From the NCBI RefSeq assembly GCF_024273235.1, contig NZ_JANBVH010000022.1, positions 17,235 through 81,234 on the forward strand: DNA of 64,000 nt, given 5' to 3'. Each line of letters starts with the position of its first letter. Position 1 is the first letter of the stretch. The notes below the pieces were generated by a model, which was given only the letters and a program-made list of their open reading frames with translations, had not been told where the DNA came from and searched no databases. Positions 19,399 through 28,646 of the stretch are shown here, piece after piece. A program made the position numbers and the translations under genes. The stretch is from Sphingomonas faeni (GTDB taxonomy: Bacteria; Pseudomonadota; Alphaproteobacteria; Sphingomonadales; Sphingomonadaceae).

Positions 19399-21943
19399 GC
19401 CCGTGCTTGCGTGGCATGTGGTTGAACAGGAAGGTCTTGAGGAGTTCGGCCGAGACCAGATAGGCGATCGTCACGAGCCCGAGCCCGGCAACGACCTCGA
19501 TCGGCGGCGCGACGAAGCCGAACCAGTGGCCAGCCGGCGTGAACGGGAGCGCCAGCGCCACGAGCAGGGCGCCCAGCGATGAGATTGCCAGTGCCGGTCT
19601 CGGCAGATCCGCCCAAGGCCGGCCATTGGTGCGGATGATGAAGATCACCAGGATCTGGGTCGCCATCGTCTCCAGGAACCATGCGGTTCGATATTCCGCG
19701 GGCGCTGCGTGAAAGACGAGAGAGAGCCCGGCAAAGGTCAACAGATCGAAGGCCGACGATAACGGGCCCATCACCGCGGCGAACCGGATTAGCGCGCGCA
19801 TGTCCCAGACCTGGGGTCGCGCGACTGCCTCGGGCCGGACGCCGTCAAACGGAATGCCGATCTCCGATATGTCGTAGAGCAGATTATTGAGCAGGATCTG
19901 GGTCGGGAGCATCGGCAGGAAGGGCAGGAATAGCGAGGCGGCTGCCATCGACAGCATGTTGCCGAAGTTCGAGCTCGCGCCCATGCGCACATATTTGAGG
20001 ATGTTGGCGAAGGTCCGCCGCCCCTCTTCGACGCCGTCGGCGACGACCCCCAAATCGCTGTCGAGCAGGATCATGTCCGCCGACGCTTGGGCGACGCTCG
20101 CGGCGCCCTCGACCGACAAGCCGATATCGGCAAGTTTGAGCGCCGGCGCGTCATTGATTCCGTCGCCGAGATACCCGACCACCGCGCCACCTGCCTGGAG
20201 CGCGCGGACCAGCCGTGCCTTCTGGTCGGGCGCCAACCGACCAAAAGTATGGACGTTGTGGACCTGCACCGCCAGCGCATCGTCGCTGAGCCGGGCAATG
20301 TCGGCGCCCGACAGGGTTTTTCGCGTGGCGAGACCGACCAGCCCTGCAAGCCGTCCAACCACGACCGGATCGTCGCCAGACAGGATCTTAAGCTGGATGC
20401 CCGCCGCTTTGAGCCGTGTCACCGCCGCGTGCGCGGTCGCTTTCGGGGGATCGGCGAACGCGCACAGCCCTTCGTACACGAGGTCGGTCTCGTCTTCGGT
20501 CTCGGGTGCGTGGATGGCGCCGACCCAGGGCCGCGACGCGATGGCGATGGCACGCAATCCTTGCCCGGCAAGCAACAGGACCTGGCGTACCACCGCGTCG
20601 CGGGCTTCGGGATCGAGCGGCGTCGCGCCGGAACCCGAGCGCCCCTGCCCGCAGGCGGCTAGGACGGCTTCCGGTGCGCCCTTCAGGATCAGGACCGGCC
20701 CGTTGGAGCCTTGGGCCAGGACCGACCCAAGCCGCCGATCGAAATCGAACACCCCTTGCGCGGCGAGCGTCCAACCCTCGACCGCCTTAGCCGACGCCGC
20801 CACCAACGCCAGATCGAGCGCCCCCTGACCTCCACCGAGCGCGGCGGCAATGGCGCCTAGCCGGGCCGGCTCGGGACCGTCCGCGCCCGAGGGCGCGATG
20901 CTTCGCGCCAAGCTAATCTGGGCGGAGGTGAGCGTACCCGTTTTGTCGGTACACAGGATCGTCATCGCGCCGAGATCGTGAATCGAGGCGAGCCGCTTCA
21001 CGATGACTTTCCGCTTCGCCATTCGCATCGCTCCGCGCGACAGCGTGACGGTCGTGATCATCGGCAGCAATTCAGGCGTCAGGCCAACCGCCAGCGCAAC
21101 CGCAAACAGCAGCGACTGCAGCAGCGGTCGGCCGAGGAAGATGCTGGCGGCGAGCACGATGACGACAAGCGCGAGCGTCAGTCGCGTCGTCAGCAGGCCA
21201 TAACCGCGGAGATCGCGCTCGAACGGGGAGGGGCCCTCCGCGGTGGCCAGCGCGGCCGCCGCCGATCCGAACATCGTGTCAGCGCCGGTACCGACGACCA
21301 GCATGGTCGCGCACCCGGTTTGCGCGATCGCGCCGCGGAAGAGAGCGTCCGATGCTTCCGCCGCCGACGTGGCCGTGACCACTCCCGGCTTTTTCTCGAC
21401 CGGATAGGGTTCGCCGGTCAGCGCCGCCTCATTTGCGGTGAAGGCGCTGCTGTCGAGGATAAGGCCGTCGGCTGGGATGATATCACCCGCCTGAACGCGC
21501 ACGATATCGCCCGGCACGACTGTGTCGATCGAGACCTGCACAAAGGCGCCATCGCGCCGAACGGTCGCCGAGATCGCGACCGACTGGCGCAGGATCTCGG
21601 CCGCGTGGACCGCCTGTCGTTCTTGATAGGTGTCGAGCAGCACCGAGAAGGCAAGGATGACGACGATGATCGAACCGCCGATTGCATCGCCCGTTGCCAT
21701 CGAGACGATCCCGGCGCCGAGCAGGATCAAAGAAAGCGGCTCTAGCAGCCGCCGCGCGATCGCGCGGACGGGACCTGTCCGCTTCCCGACCACGTCGCTG
21801 TTCGCGCCGTGCTGCCTGAGACGCTCGGTCGCGTCCAATCCTTTGAGCCCGTCGCGCGAGGCGCCGAGCTTGGCCAACACTACCTCGACTGATTCGGTCC
21901 AGAAAGGAGCGGCCACCGGCGGTCTGGCAGGATCGACGGTCAC
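19370..21943 (-). CDS. mgtA: Magnesium-translocating P-type ATPase (P3B)
   Basis: 857 residues. The actuator TGEP motif lies in ANEAALTGEPYPVEKKPG; the phosphorylation motif DKTGTLT is near residue 332; the hinge GDGINDAPALKLADIG is present, and the long C-terminal hydrophobic region carries extra helices (SMAAASLFLPFLPMLPTQIL, the MgtA/MgtB pattern). It would import Mg2+ with ATP. The start is GTG 21943, five bases past the upstream stop; the ribosome site is poor, which suggests coupling to the upstream gene. Mg uptake under the same promoter as general stress genes is unusual. Confidence 0.92.
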   Translation of the reverse strand: MTVDPARPPVAAPFWTESVEVVLAKLGASRDGLKGLDATERLRQHGANSDVVGKRTGPVRAIARRLLEPLSLILLGAGIVSMATGDAIGGSIIVVILAFSVLLDTYQERQAVHAAEILRQSVAISATVRRDGAFVQVSIDTVVPGDIVRVQAGDIIPADGLILDSSAFTANEAALTGEPYPVEKKPGVVTATSAAEASDALFRGAIAQTGCATMLVVGTGADTMFGSAAAALATAEGPSPFERDLRGYGLLTTRLTLALVVIVLAASIFLGRPLLQSLLFAVALAVGLTPELLPMITTVTLSRGAMRMAKRKVIVKRLASIHDLGAMTILCTDKTGTLTSAQISLARSIAPSGADGPEPARLGAIAAALGGGQGALDLALVAASAKAVEGWTLAAQGVFDFDRRLGSVLAQGSNGPVLILKGAPEAVLAACGQGRSGSGATPLDPEARDAVVRQVLLLAGQGLRAIAIASRPWVGAIHAPETEDETDLVYEGLCAFADPPKATAHAAVTRLKAAGIQLKILSGDDPVVVGRLAGLVGLATRKTLSGADIARLSDDALAVQVHNVHTFGRLAPDQKARLVRALQAGGAVVGYLGDGINDAPALKLADIGLSVEGAASVAQASADMILLDSDLGVVADGVEEGRRTFANILKYVRMGASSNFGNMLSMAAASLFLPFLPMLPTQILLNNLLYDISEIGIPFDGVRPEAVARPQVWDMRALIRFAAVMGPLSSAFDLLTFAGLSLVFHAAPAEYRTAWFLETMATQILVIFIIRTNGRPWADLPRPALAISSLGALLVALALPFTPAGHWFGFVAPPIEVVAGLGLVTIAYLVSAELLKTFLFNHMPRKHGRGLRRRRAR

Positions 21944-21948
21944 GATCG

Positions 21949-22515
21949 TCAGGCCGCCCGATCGGTCACTGCGGCCAGAGCTGGAGCAGATGCAGCCAGG
22001 TCCGCATCGTGAACGGTGATCCGCCGCGGCGACAGAGTCTCTAGCGTCGCGCGCGCACGATCCATTTCGCCCGCTGTGCCATGCGCCATGACCAGAAAGC
22101 CGTCTGCGGCTACCTCGGCCTGATAGGTGACGATGCTATCCTCGGGGATTCCAAGGCTCGCGAGGCCTGCCACGAGAGCACCGGCGCCGCCAAGTACGAT
22201 GGCACCTTCGATCGCGGATATCCCGGCGGCAGCCAGATGGCCGAGCAGCACAACGCCGCCGACCATCGGCACCGTCGCGTAAAGTCCTCCCAAGAACAGA
22301 CCCCAGAGGCTGCCCCAAAGCGCGCCACGCGATCCCCAGAAACGGATCCGGTCGCCGCTATTGTAGAAGCCGGTCGCGGTCTCGCTCGTGTGATAGCCTT
22401 TGCCGACGACGCTCAGTCGGCGGAACTCGAAACCCGAGGCTGCCAGCGCCTTGACGGCGGCATCGGCTTCTTCGTGATCGTCGAACACCGCGACGATCGA
22501 ATGGGGGAACTGCAT
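21949..22515 (-). CDS. General-stress type protein with ferredoxin-like and glycine-rich membrane segments
   Basis: 188 residues beginning MQFPHSIVAVFDDHEEADAA; ATG 22515 follows GAGGA. The N-terminus (IVAVFDDHEEADAAVKALAA, then FEFRRLSVVGKG) resembles the YflT/DUF1269-like fold of general stress proteins. The middle is Gly-rich and hydrophobic (GSLWGLFLGGLYATVPMVGG), suggesting membrane association, and the C-terminal half repeats a small alpha-beta unit ending LETLSPRRITVHD. Function unknown. It leads an operon with mgtA and the UPF0104 gene. Confidence 0.7.
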   Translation of the reverse strand: MQFPHSIVAVFDDHEEADAAVKALAASGFEFRRLSVVGKGYHTSETATGFYNSGDRIRFWGSRGALWGSLWGLFLGGLYATVPMVGGVVLLGHLAAAGISAIEGAIVLGGAGALVAGLASLGIPEDSIVTYQAEVAADGFLVMAHGTAGEMDRARATLETLSPRRITVHDADLAASAPALAAVTDRAA

Positions 22516-22572
22516 CGGATGATCCTCAGATTGCACGTCGCAACACCGTAAAAGCCCCAACCGGAGGTACCA

Positions 22573-22589
22573 GCGTCGGGAAGTACCTA
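22573..22589 (-). promoter_or_regulatory. FixJ-like box 7, upstream of stress-mgtA operon
   Basis: Core 22576-22586, on the minus strand GTACTTCCCGA, preceded by ATAG and followed by CGC. It is 60 bases from the ATG at 22515, the closest spacing of all copies. Confidence 0.65.
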
Positions 22590-22625
22590 TCGGTGCTTAC
22601 GGGGCGCACCTGCGAAGGGGCGCGT

Positions 22626-23615
22626 TCAAGCGGCGAGTTGGTAGGTCGCTTGTCCGCTTGCTTCGAACGTCGACAAATTGGCCATGGTGGTCGCGGCGAT
22701 CGCGCTTAGGGCTTCCTTTGTGAAAAAGCCCTGGTGGCCGGTCACGAGCACGTTCGAGAACATCAGTAGCCGCTCGAATACATCGTCCTGAATTACCGCG
22801 CTGGATAGATCCTCGAAGAAGAGATCGTCTTCCTCCTCATAGACGTCGAGCCCAAGATGGCCGATCGCGCCGCTCTTCAGCCCCTGGATCACCGCCGCGG
22901 TGTCGATCATGCCGCCGCGGCTGGTATTGATGAGCATCGCACCGTGCTTCATGCGACCGATCGCTGCCGCATCGATGAGATGCCGTGTCTCGTCGGTGAG
23001 CGGGCAGTGAAGGGACACGATGTCGGCCTGGCCGAGTAGATTTTCGAGCGTCGTATAAGTGACGCCCATCGCAGCGCACCCCTCGTTGGCCATGACATCA
23101 TAAGCGATGACCTTGCAGCCGAAGCCGAGCATGATCTTGGCAAGGCTGGTGCCGACGCGGCCCGTCCCGACGATCCCTACGGTGCGACCATGGAGGTTGA
23201 AGCCCAGGAGGCCCTCAAGAGCGAAATTGCCCTCGCGAACCCGCGCATAGGCACGGTGGATGTTGCGATCGAGCGCCATGATGAGCGCCACCGCATGTTC
23301 CGAAACGGCTTCGGGAGAGTAAGCCGGCACCCGGGCGACGGCGATGCCGAGCTTTTTTGCGGCTACGAGATCGACATTGTTGAACCCCGCCGAACGCAGT
23401 GCGACGATCTCGATGCCGAGCTCCTTAAAAACCTTCAGCACGGCCGCATCCACCTGATCGTTCACGAAGACGCAGACCGCCTTTGAACCGCGCGCGAGGA
23501 TCGCAGTTTCCTGCGTCAGCCGGCTCTCGACGAACTTCAGACTGTGGGCAGTGCCGGCGGCCGGCTCCAGAAACGTGCGATCATAGGATTTGGTGCTGAA
23601 CACGGTGACGATCAT
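22626..23615 (-). CDS. ldhA: Fermentative D-lactate dehydrogenase
   Basis: 329 residues, full length for the D-2-hydroxyacid dehydrogenase family and close to LdhA. It starts [20 protein letters not shown]; the NAD motif [20 protein letters not shown] is intact; the catalytic Arg region ([12 protein letters not shown]), Glu ([14 protein letters not shown]) and His ([13 protein letters not shown]) are present. It reduces pyruvate to D-lactate, regenerating NAD+ when respiration is limited. It lies 53 bases after an MFS permease gene in the same orientation; no box lies between them, so they probably share box 8. Confidence 0.93.
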   Translation of the reverse strand: MIVTVFSTKSYDRTFLEPAAGTAHSLKFVESRLTQETAILARGSKAVCVFVNDQVDAAVLKVFKELGIEIVALRSAGFNNVDLVAAKKLGIAVARVPAYSPEAVSEHAVALIMALDRNIHRAYARVREGNFALEGLLGFNLHGRTVGIVGTGRVGTSLAKIMLGFGCKVIAYDVMANEGCAAMGVTYTTLENLLGQADIVSLHCPLTDETRHLIDAAAIGRMKHGAMLINTSRGGMIDTAAVIQGLKSGAIGHLGLDVYEEEDDLFFEDLSSAVIQDDVFERLLMFSNVLVTGHQGFFTKEALSAIAATTMANLSTFEASGQATYQLAA

Positions 23616-23667
23616 GGAAAATTGCCTTTGAAGAAGTCGGGGATGCTGGAGCTATCGGGCGTGGCGC

Positions 23668-25029
23668 TCAGTGCGCCGCCGCCAGGATAGGTGCCGTGGG
23701 TTTGGCGAGGGGAACGACCTTGTCCGCGTGATGACCGGTCTCTTTCAGGAAGAAGCTCAGGCCGATCGCAACGATGACACCCGCAACCAGCGGCATGAAG
23801 CCGTCCTGGAACTGATGCAGGGTAAGTGGCGTCCCCTGCGGGATCATCAGCCGCGAGATGAACGGCGAGACGATGCCGCTGGTCACGAAGACGAGGAAAT
23901 TCATGACCCCCGCAGCCGTACCTTTGACCTGCGACGGGTTCGTCTCTTTCATCATTGAAAAGGGGATCATGGCAGCGCCCGAGGCGATACCGAGCAGCAG
24001 CGCGACGCTATACGGCGGGAACAGGCCGACAGGCGCGTAGATCGCGGTCAGGCCCGCTGCGAGCATGACGAGCGCGCCGAGGATCAGCACCGGCTTGCGG
24101 CGGCCGAGATGGTCGGCGACATAGCCGAGCAAGGGACAGCCGATCACCCAGCCGATCGGCACCATCGACGCCTCCATCGCGGCGGCGGACATCGACATGT
24201 CCTTGCCGCCGTTGAGAAAGGACGTTGCCCAGACGAGCGCGCCGATCGTCGTCGGCAGGAACAGTAGCCCGCCGATCACACCGGCAAGCCAGCTCTGCGG
24301 ATTGGAGAATACGGTTTTGAACGGCTGGATCAGGCTCGCCATCGAAAGGGGTCCGTGATGGGATTCACTGTCGCCCGTATCGCGCGGCATGATGACCCAC
24401 GTCGCAATCGCCAGGACGAAACCGGCGCAGGCGAAGCCGACCCAGACATATTGCCATGGCACGTGGAAGCTGCCCGCCGGATCGATGAGCATATGTACCG
24501 GCTTGGAGCCGAAGGCGGCTCCCGCCATCCCCAAGCACTGGGTCAGGCCAATGAACATCGCGAGCATCCGCGAGGGCAGATAGCGCGCGGCTACATAGGA
24601 GGCGCCGATGAAGGCGAAGATCGCGCCGATCGCCTGGATGACGAAGCCGGCCACGCCGGCGGCTTCGCTCCCCTGAGCGAAGACGAGGCATCCAAGGCCG
24701 ACGACGGCGATACCGTAGGGAATCGTTCGCCGCGGCCCGTAGCGGTCGAGCAAGACACCCGCGATCAGCGCCATCAGCGCGTACGCGACATAATAGGCCG
24801 AGATCATGCCGCCGATGTGGTTGCCGCCCCATGCTTGAGTCAGCTCGTGCTGCATCACGCCCGGCGCGGAGCGGACCGCGTACTGGAAGAAATAGAAGAT
24901 CGCGCACAATGCCCAGGCCAGGAAGAAGAGCGGCTTCAGGACGCTGGGTGGCGACATCTCGGGGCTCGTGACCACCACCGGCGTCGCCGCAGGCATGATG
25001 TCGGCCCCAGCCCGAACAGGACTCGGCAT
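23668..25029 (-). CDS. MFS transporter, 12 membrane helices
   Basis: 453 residues. The first 30 residues are polar, followed by LFFLAWALCAIFYFFQYAVR and eleven further hydrophobic segments. The MFS loop signatures DRYGPRRTIPYG (loop 2-3) and DHLGRRKPVLILG (loop 8-9) are clear. The sequence is of the broad anion:cation symporter/oxalate-formate-antiporter type, but the substrate cannot be assigned. Because it precedes ldhA, export of lactate or a related organic acid is an attractive guess. ATG 25029 gives MPSPVRAGA; ATG 24996 (MPAATPVVV) is possible. Confidence 0.8.
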   Translation of the reverse strand: MPSPVRAGADIMPAATPVVVTSPEMSPPSVLKPLFFLAWALCAIFYFFQYAVRSAPGVMQHELTQAWGGNHIGGMISAYYVAYALMALIAGVLLDRYGPRRTIPYGIAVVGLGCLVFAQGSEAAGVAGFVIQAIGAIFAFIGASYVAARYLPSRMLAMFIGLTQCLGMAGAAFGSKPVHMLIDPAGSFHVPWQYVWVGFACAGFVLAIATWVIMPRDTGDSESHHGPLSMASLIQPFKTVFSNPQSWLAGVIGGLLFLPTTIGALVWATSFLNGGKDMSMSAAAMEASMVPIGWVIGCPLLGYVADHLGRRKPVLILGALVMLAAGLTAIYAPVGLFPPYSVALLLGIASGAAMIPFSMMKETNPSQVKGTAAGVMNFLVFVTSGIVSPFISRLMIPQGTPLTLHQFQDGFMPLVAGVIVAIGLSFFLKETGHHADKVVPLAKPTAPILAAAH

Positions 25030-25182
25030 AAGGTGGATCCTCTTAAAACGACCCCGTAGGGTATGGCAGCGGTCCAGGTGTCTCCATCGGAGCAGGCAGC
25101 GCCTGGTCCGGTGAATCGTTTCGTCGAGTTTGACGGGTGCCTGTTCGCTCGAACTTCAATAGCGTACCGGCTTGCTTGCCCG

Positions 25183-26133
25183 CTACGCTCGGGAACTACT
25201 CAGACCGGCTGTCGAAGGCTCCGGCTGGGCGAGGATCTTTGACAGTCGATTGTGGATCGCGGTCGCGGCAATGGCCGCCTCGCCGTCGGCGACGGCGATC
25301 TGGTTGAGGCCGCGAACGAGATCGCCGGCGGCGAATAGCCCGGGGATCGAGGTTTCCTGATGCCCGTCGACGAACAGCCGGTTCGCGGCGTCGACCGTGG
25401 CGCCGACTGCGATCGCCAGCATCGTCTGGGGGACGATGCCGAACGCGGAATAGACCAGGTCGAACCGGTGCGTGACCCCGTCGCCGACTGCGACGGCGGT
25501 GACGCCATTTGTTTCCATGGCGACCGACCCCACCGCGACCTGTAATATCTCGACGCGTGCCGCCGCCAGTGCGGCGCGGGTCTCTGGGGACAGCGCGATC
25601 TCGCCCGTGGGCAGCAGCAAGCTGACCTGAGACGAGAAGGTCCGGATGAACAGCGCCTCGGCGGCGGCATGCTCGCCGTTGCCGAGCACGCCGATCCTCT
25701 TGCCGATGGATTCGAATCCGTCGCAAATCGGACAGGTGCGGATGAGGCCATCCTTCACCGCTTCGGCGACGTGCGCGACCGGAGGATTGTTTTCCACCAC
25801 GCCCGCCGCAAGAATCACGGTGCGCGCGAGGATGGTATTTTGCCCCATCTTCGCCAGGAACACGCCGTCGTTCGCCCGGTACAGTGTCTCGATCGTGCCA
25901 TGCTCGAGCGTGGCGCCATAGCGGCGCGCTTGCTCGCGCATGCGCGCCAGCAGGTCCACCCCGGAAATGCCGTCGGGAAAGCCCGGCAGGTTGTGGCTGA
26001 GCGTGATCCATTTGGCACGACTCCACCCCTTGTCAATCACCAGAACGTTACGTCGGAACCGACCGAGATAGGTCGCTGCGGTGAGGCCCGCCGGACCGCC
26101 GCCGATGACGACACAATCGAGTACGGCGGTCAT
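25183..26133 (-). CDS. Thioredoxin reductase-like FAD/NAD(P) oxidoreductase
   Basis: 316 residues. FAD motif near the start (DCVVIGGGPAGLTAATYLGR), the redox-active pair in RTCPICDGFES (CPIC rather than the standard CATC), NAD(P) motif GKRIGVLGNGEHAAAEALF and the C-terminal IPGLFAAGDLVRGLNQIAVA. The intact Cys pair suggests disulphide or flavin-linked reduction, but the true partner may not be thioredoxin. ATG 26133 overlaps the stop of the upstream FAD dehydrogenase (ATGA), so the two are co-translated; one may serve as electron donor to the other. Confidence 0.85.
   Translation of the reverse strand: MTAVLDCVVIGGGPAGLTAATYLGRFRRNVLVIDKGWSRAKWITLSHNLPGFPDGISGVDLLARMREQARRYGATLEHGTIETLYRANDGVFLAKMGQNTILARTVILAAGVVENNPPVAHVAEAVKDGLIRTCPICDGFESIGKRIGVLGNGEHAAAEALFIRTFSSQVSLLLPTGEIALSPETRAALAAARVEILQVAVGSVAMETNGVTAVAVGDGVTHRFDLVYSAFGIVPQTMLAIAVGATVDAANRLFVDGHQETSIPGLFAAGDLVRGLNQIAVADGEAAIAATAIHNRLSKILAQPEPSTAGLSSSRA
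25186..25202 (-). promoter_or_regulatory. FixJ-like box 8, upstream of MFS-ldhA
   Basis: Core 25189-25199, on the minus strand GTAGTTCCCGA, preceded by TGA and followed by GCG. It is 159 bases from the MFS start at 25029 and lies within the last codons (SSSRA-stop) of the reductase gene upstream. Confidence 0.65.
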
Positions 26134-27578
26134 GATCGCGCCGCGTTGCGTCCGGCGACGCGGCCAAAGGCAAAGCACTCCGCGATGTTGCCGCCGCCCT
26201 GATAGAGAAAGGAATAGATCGAGCCGAGCTCGCCGGCGGAAAACAGCCGGCCGATCGGAGCGCCGTCCGCGCCGACGATCTGCGCTTGCGCGTTGCGCCG
26301 CGGTCCGCCCTGCGTGTTCACGAGCGCAGGGGTCAGTTCCATCGCATAGAAGGGACCGGTCTCGATCGCACCGAGCGTCACGGGTTTGCGACCCCAGTCC
26401 GGATCGGCGCCGTTGCGCGCGGACTCGTTGAAGCGGCTGATCGTGTGCTCGAGCGCTGCGGGCGGAAGGTCGATCAGCCCCGCCAGGTCTCGCAGCGTGC
26501 CCGCCGTCTTGATCCAGCCCTTGCCGACCTCACGCAGATTGTCGTCGCTCCAGTCGTACAGATTGCCGTGACTGACGTCCCAATCCGCACCAGCCTTTCC
26601 GATCGGGCCGTGCTTGCGATAGGTCTCGTCGAAGATCATGTGGATCGGCAAGGGCATCGCCTGCCGCCCCCAGTGACCGTGGCGCTTCACCTTGCCATGT
26701 GCGTCGCCGACCGAGCAGGGTTCGCCCTCCATCGTGAACCGGCTGCCGTCGGCGCCGACGAAGAGGAAGCTTTGCCCGTGCGGCAGGTTCAGCCACTGCG
26801 CGACCGGGATATCCGGCGCCTTGAACGACAGGATCGGGCCAGACACGTTGCTCATGTGCCAGAGGTCGGCGCCGACCTCGAGCCCCATGCGAATGCCGTC
26901 GCCGGTGTTGTAGGGTGTGCCGACCGGGTGGACGCGCGGTAGTCCATCCACGTAGTTGCGGATCATGGCCGGGTTGTTCTCGAACCCGCCACACGTAAGC
27001 ACCACGCCGCGACGCGCGCGGATCGCGACGCGCTTGCCGCGGCGTTCGGCGATGACGCCGATGATCCGGCGCTCCTCCTTCACCAAGCTGACCGCCGGCG
27101 TGTCATAAGAGATCGGGACGTGGCGCGCCTCGACGGCGGTCTCGATCAGGCGCCAGAGGCGTTCGCCGCCGACCGGGCCTTCCCCGTTCAGCAGCACGCG
27201 CACGCAGTCCGACCCGGTGAGTTCGGGAAACTCGACATACGGCATTTCGACCGGGGTCATGCCCAGGCCCTCGAGCCACGCTTTGTTGGCGAACATCTCC
27301 GTGGCCCACACGTCGAGTAGCTCGTCTGAGATGTCGTCCATGTACGGCCCGGCCATCGCGCGGAAATAGACCTTGGCCGTGTCCACGTCCGCGGGCCAGA
27401 ACACGATATTGGCCGAAACGCGGCTGTTGCCGCCCTTGTGTGCTTCGGGCGCCTTTTCGAGCAGCAACACCTTCGCACCGGCCTCTTGCGCGGTCATCGC
27501 CGCCGTTGCGCCGGCATAGCCGTAGCCGACGACGATCACGTCGGTCTCTTCATCCCAATCGCGTGGCGGCGGTGTCAT
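26130..27578 (-). CDS. FAD-dependent oxidoreductase, flavocytochrome c / ketosteroid dehydrogenase type
   Basis: 482 residues from ATG 27578, preceded by GGAAAGG. The dinucleotide motif DVIVVGYGYAGATAAMTAQE and later RRGVVLTCGGFENNPAMIRN and LFSAGELGSIYSFLYQGGGN are characteristic of the FAD_binding_2 family (fumarate reductase-like, 3-ketosteroid dehydrogenase-like). There is no haem-binding CxxCH and no signal peptide, so it is cytoplasmic. The substrate is unknown; an unsaturated acid or ene-type acceptor used as an electron sink would fit the low-oxygen context. It overlaps the next gene. Confidence 0.82.
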   Translation of the reverse strand: MTPPPRDWDEETDVIVVGYGYAGATAAMTAQEAGAKVLLLEKAPEAHKGGNSRVSANIVFWPADVDTAKVYFRAMAGPYMDDISDELLDVWATEMFANKAWLEGLGMTPVEMPYVEFPELTGSDCVRVLLNGEGPVGGERLWRLIETAVEARHVPISYDTPAVSLVKEERRIIGVIAERRGKRVAIRARRGVVLTCGGFENNPAMIRNYVDGLPRVHPVGTPYNTGDGIRMGLEVGADLWHMSNVSGPILSFKAPDIPVAQWLNLPHGQSFLFVGADGSRFTMEGEPCSVGDAHGKVKRHGHWGRQAMPLPIHMIFDETYRKHGPIGKAGADWDVSHGNLYDWSDDNLREVGKGWIKTAGTLRDLAGLIDLPPAALEHTISRFNESARNGADPDWGRKPVTLGAIETGPFYAMELTPALVNTQGGPRRNAQAQIVGADGAPIGRLFSAGELGSIYSFLYQGGGNIAECFAFGRVAGRNAARS

Positions 27579-27700
27579 GATGGTTGCCTTTCCGGGCACG
27601 CGCGTGAGCGCTTTCGCTTCGGTTGATGCGTGGAGAAGACGGCATCTCCGGACACTCTTGGTGCGAGCTCCGATGTATCGGAGGAACTCAGCGCACGAGC

Positions 27701-27717
27701 CCATCGGGAACTACGCA
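27701..27717 (-). promoter_or_regulatory. FixJ-like box 9, upstream of the two flavoprotein genes
   Basis: Core 27704-27714, on the minus strand GTAGTTCCCGA, preceded by TGC and followed by TGG. It is 125 bases from the ATG at 27578. Confidence 0.7.
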
Positions 27718-27765
27718 TAGGGTGCCACGGAGAGTTCGCGAGCCGGCCCGCCGAGTGCTCGGCCC

Positions 27766-27782
27766 TGCGTAGTTCCCGATGA
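27766..27782 (+). promoter_or_regulatory. FixJ-like box 10, upstream of rightward membrane protein-copper ATPase operon
   Basis: Core 27769-27779 GTAGTTCCCGA, preceded by TGC and followed by TGA. It is back to back with box 9, 54 bases apart. The distance is 142 bases to the candidate small gene at 27922 and 228 to the GTG at 28008. Confidence 0.7.
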
Positions 27783-27921
27783 TGATCACGCTCCGGATCG
27801 ACCGCTATGATGCGTCGGAGTGTTGTCGCCCGACCGACGGACGACGATACCGTACACACCGATCGGACCCCGCAGCGATGAGCATCAACCGATCGACGGA
27901 AATCGCGGCAATGGGCGCGCC

Positions 27922-28011
27922 ATGAACGTGCAGCATCGCTTCGGTACCGTCGCCAACCACGACCGCCCGATTGCGTGGCACACGATGTCGAGCATTGCTG
28001 ACGTCCTGTGA
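27922..28011 (+). CDS. Possible 29-codon leader peptide or small gene
   Basis: ATG 27922 encodes MNVQHRFGTVANHDRPIAWH and nine more residues before TGA 28009-28011, which overlaps the GTG start of the next gene (GTGA). Third codon positions are mostly G/C. There is no clear ribosome site; an upstream in-frame TTG at 27820, with GGAG before it, would give 63 residues. The stop-start overlap and the box distance are the reasons for listing it; it could be non-coding. Confidence 0.35.
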   Translation: MNVQHRFGTVANHDRPIAWHTMSSIADVL

Positions 28012-28589
28012 CTCAGCGCATGCAGGAGATCGCCCAGGAGATTGTTCGGCTACAAGCCGAGCTCGATCGGGAGATCGAAAGCCGCAAGCGGGCGTTGGGC
28101 GTCGAGGTCGCGGGCCGCATCGTCGGGTTCGAACGCGGTGTCCTAGATGCGCACCGCCAGTTACGGGTGTCGGTCGGCCGCTTCATCGCGCAGTCCGAGC
28201 TTGTCTCCTGGCTTACGGCCCCGGTGATCTACTCGCTGATCGTGCCCTTCGTGCTCGTCGATCTGTGGGTAAGTCTCTACCAGGCAATCTGTTTCCGGGC
28301 TTATGGCATCCAGCGGGTTCGACGCTCGGACTATATCCTCTTCGACCGGAGGCATCTGGCCTATCTGAACCGGGTCGAGGCGCTGAACTGCATGTTCTGT
28401 TCCTACGGCAATGGTCTTATCGGTTTCGTTCGCGAGGTCAGCAGTCGTACCGAACAATATTGGTGTCCGATCAAGCATGCGCTGCGCGTGAATGATCCGC
28501 TGCAACGCTATTACGAATTCCTCGAATATGGCGATGCCGACGGGTACCGGACGCGACTGGCCGAATTTCGCGATCGTCTCCGTGGCTAG
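28008..28589 (+). CDS. Conserved-looking hypothetical membrane protein with Cys motif
   Basis: 193 residues from GTG 28008. I do not recognise the family. An N-terminal coiled segment (MQEIAQEIVRLQAELDREIE) is followed by a hydrophobic stretch (WLTAPVIYSLIVPFVLVDLW) and then a cytosolic-looking domain with LNCMFCSYGNGLIGFV and YWCPIKHAL, giving C-x2-C plus a later Cys and His that could bind metal or haem. The last 30 residues are charged. It precedes the copper ATPase gene by 57 bases on the same strand, so it may act with it. Confidence 0.72.
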   Translation: MTQRMQEIAQEIVRLQAELDREIESRKRALGVEVAGRIVGFERGVLDAHRQLRVSVGRFIAQSELVSWLTAPVIYSLIVPFVLVDLWVSLYQAICFRAYGIQRVRRSDYILFDRRHLAYLNRVEALNCMFCSYGNGLIGFVREVSSRTEQYWCPIKHALRVNDPLQRYYEFLEYGDADGYRTRLAEFRDRLRG

Positions 28590-28646
28590 ATCTGGACGCA
28601 GCGAAGGAGTGACTTTCGCCAGTTGGCCAAGCCCGATGGAGTGGCA

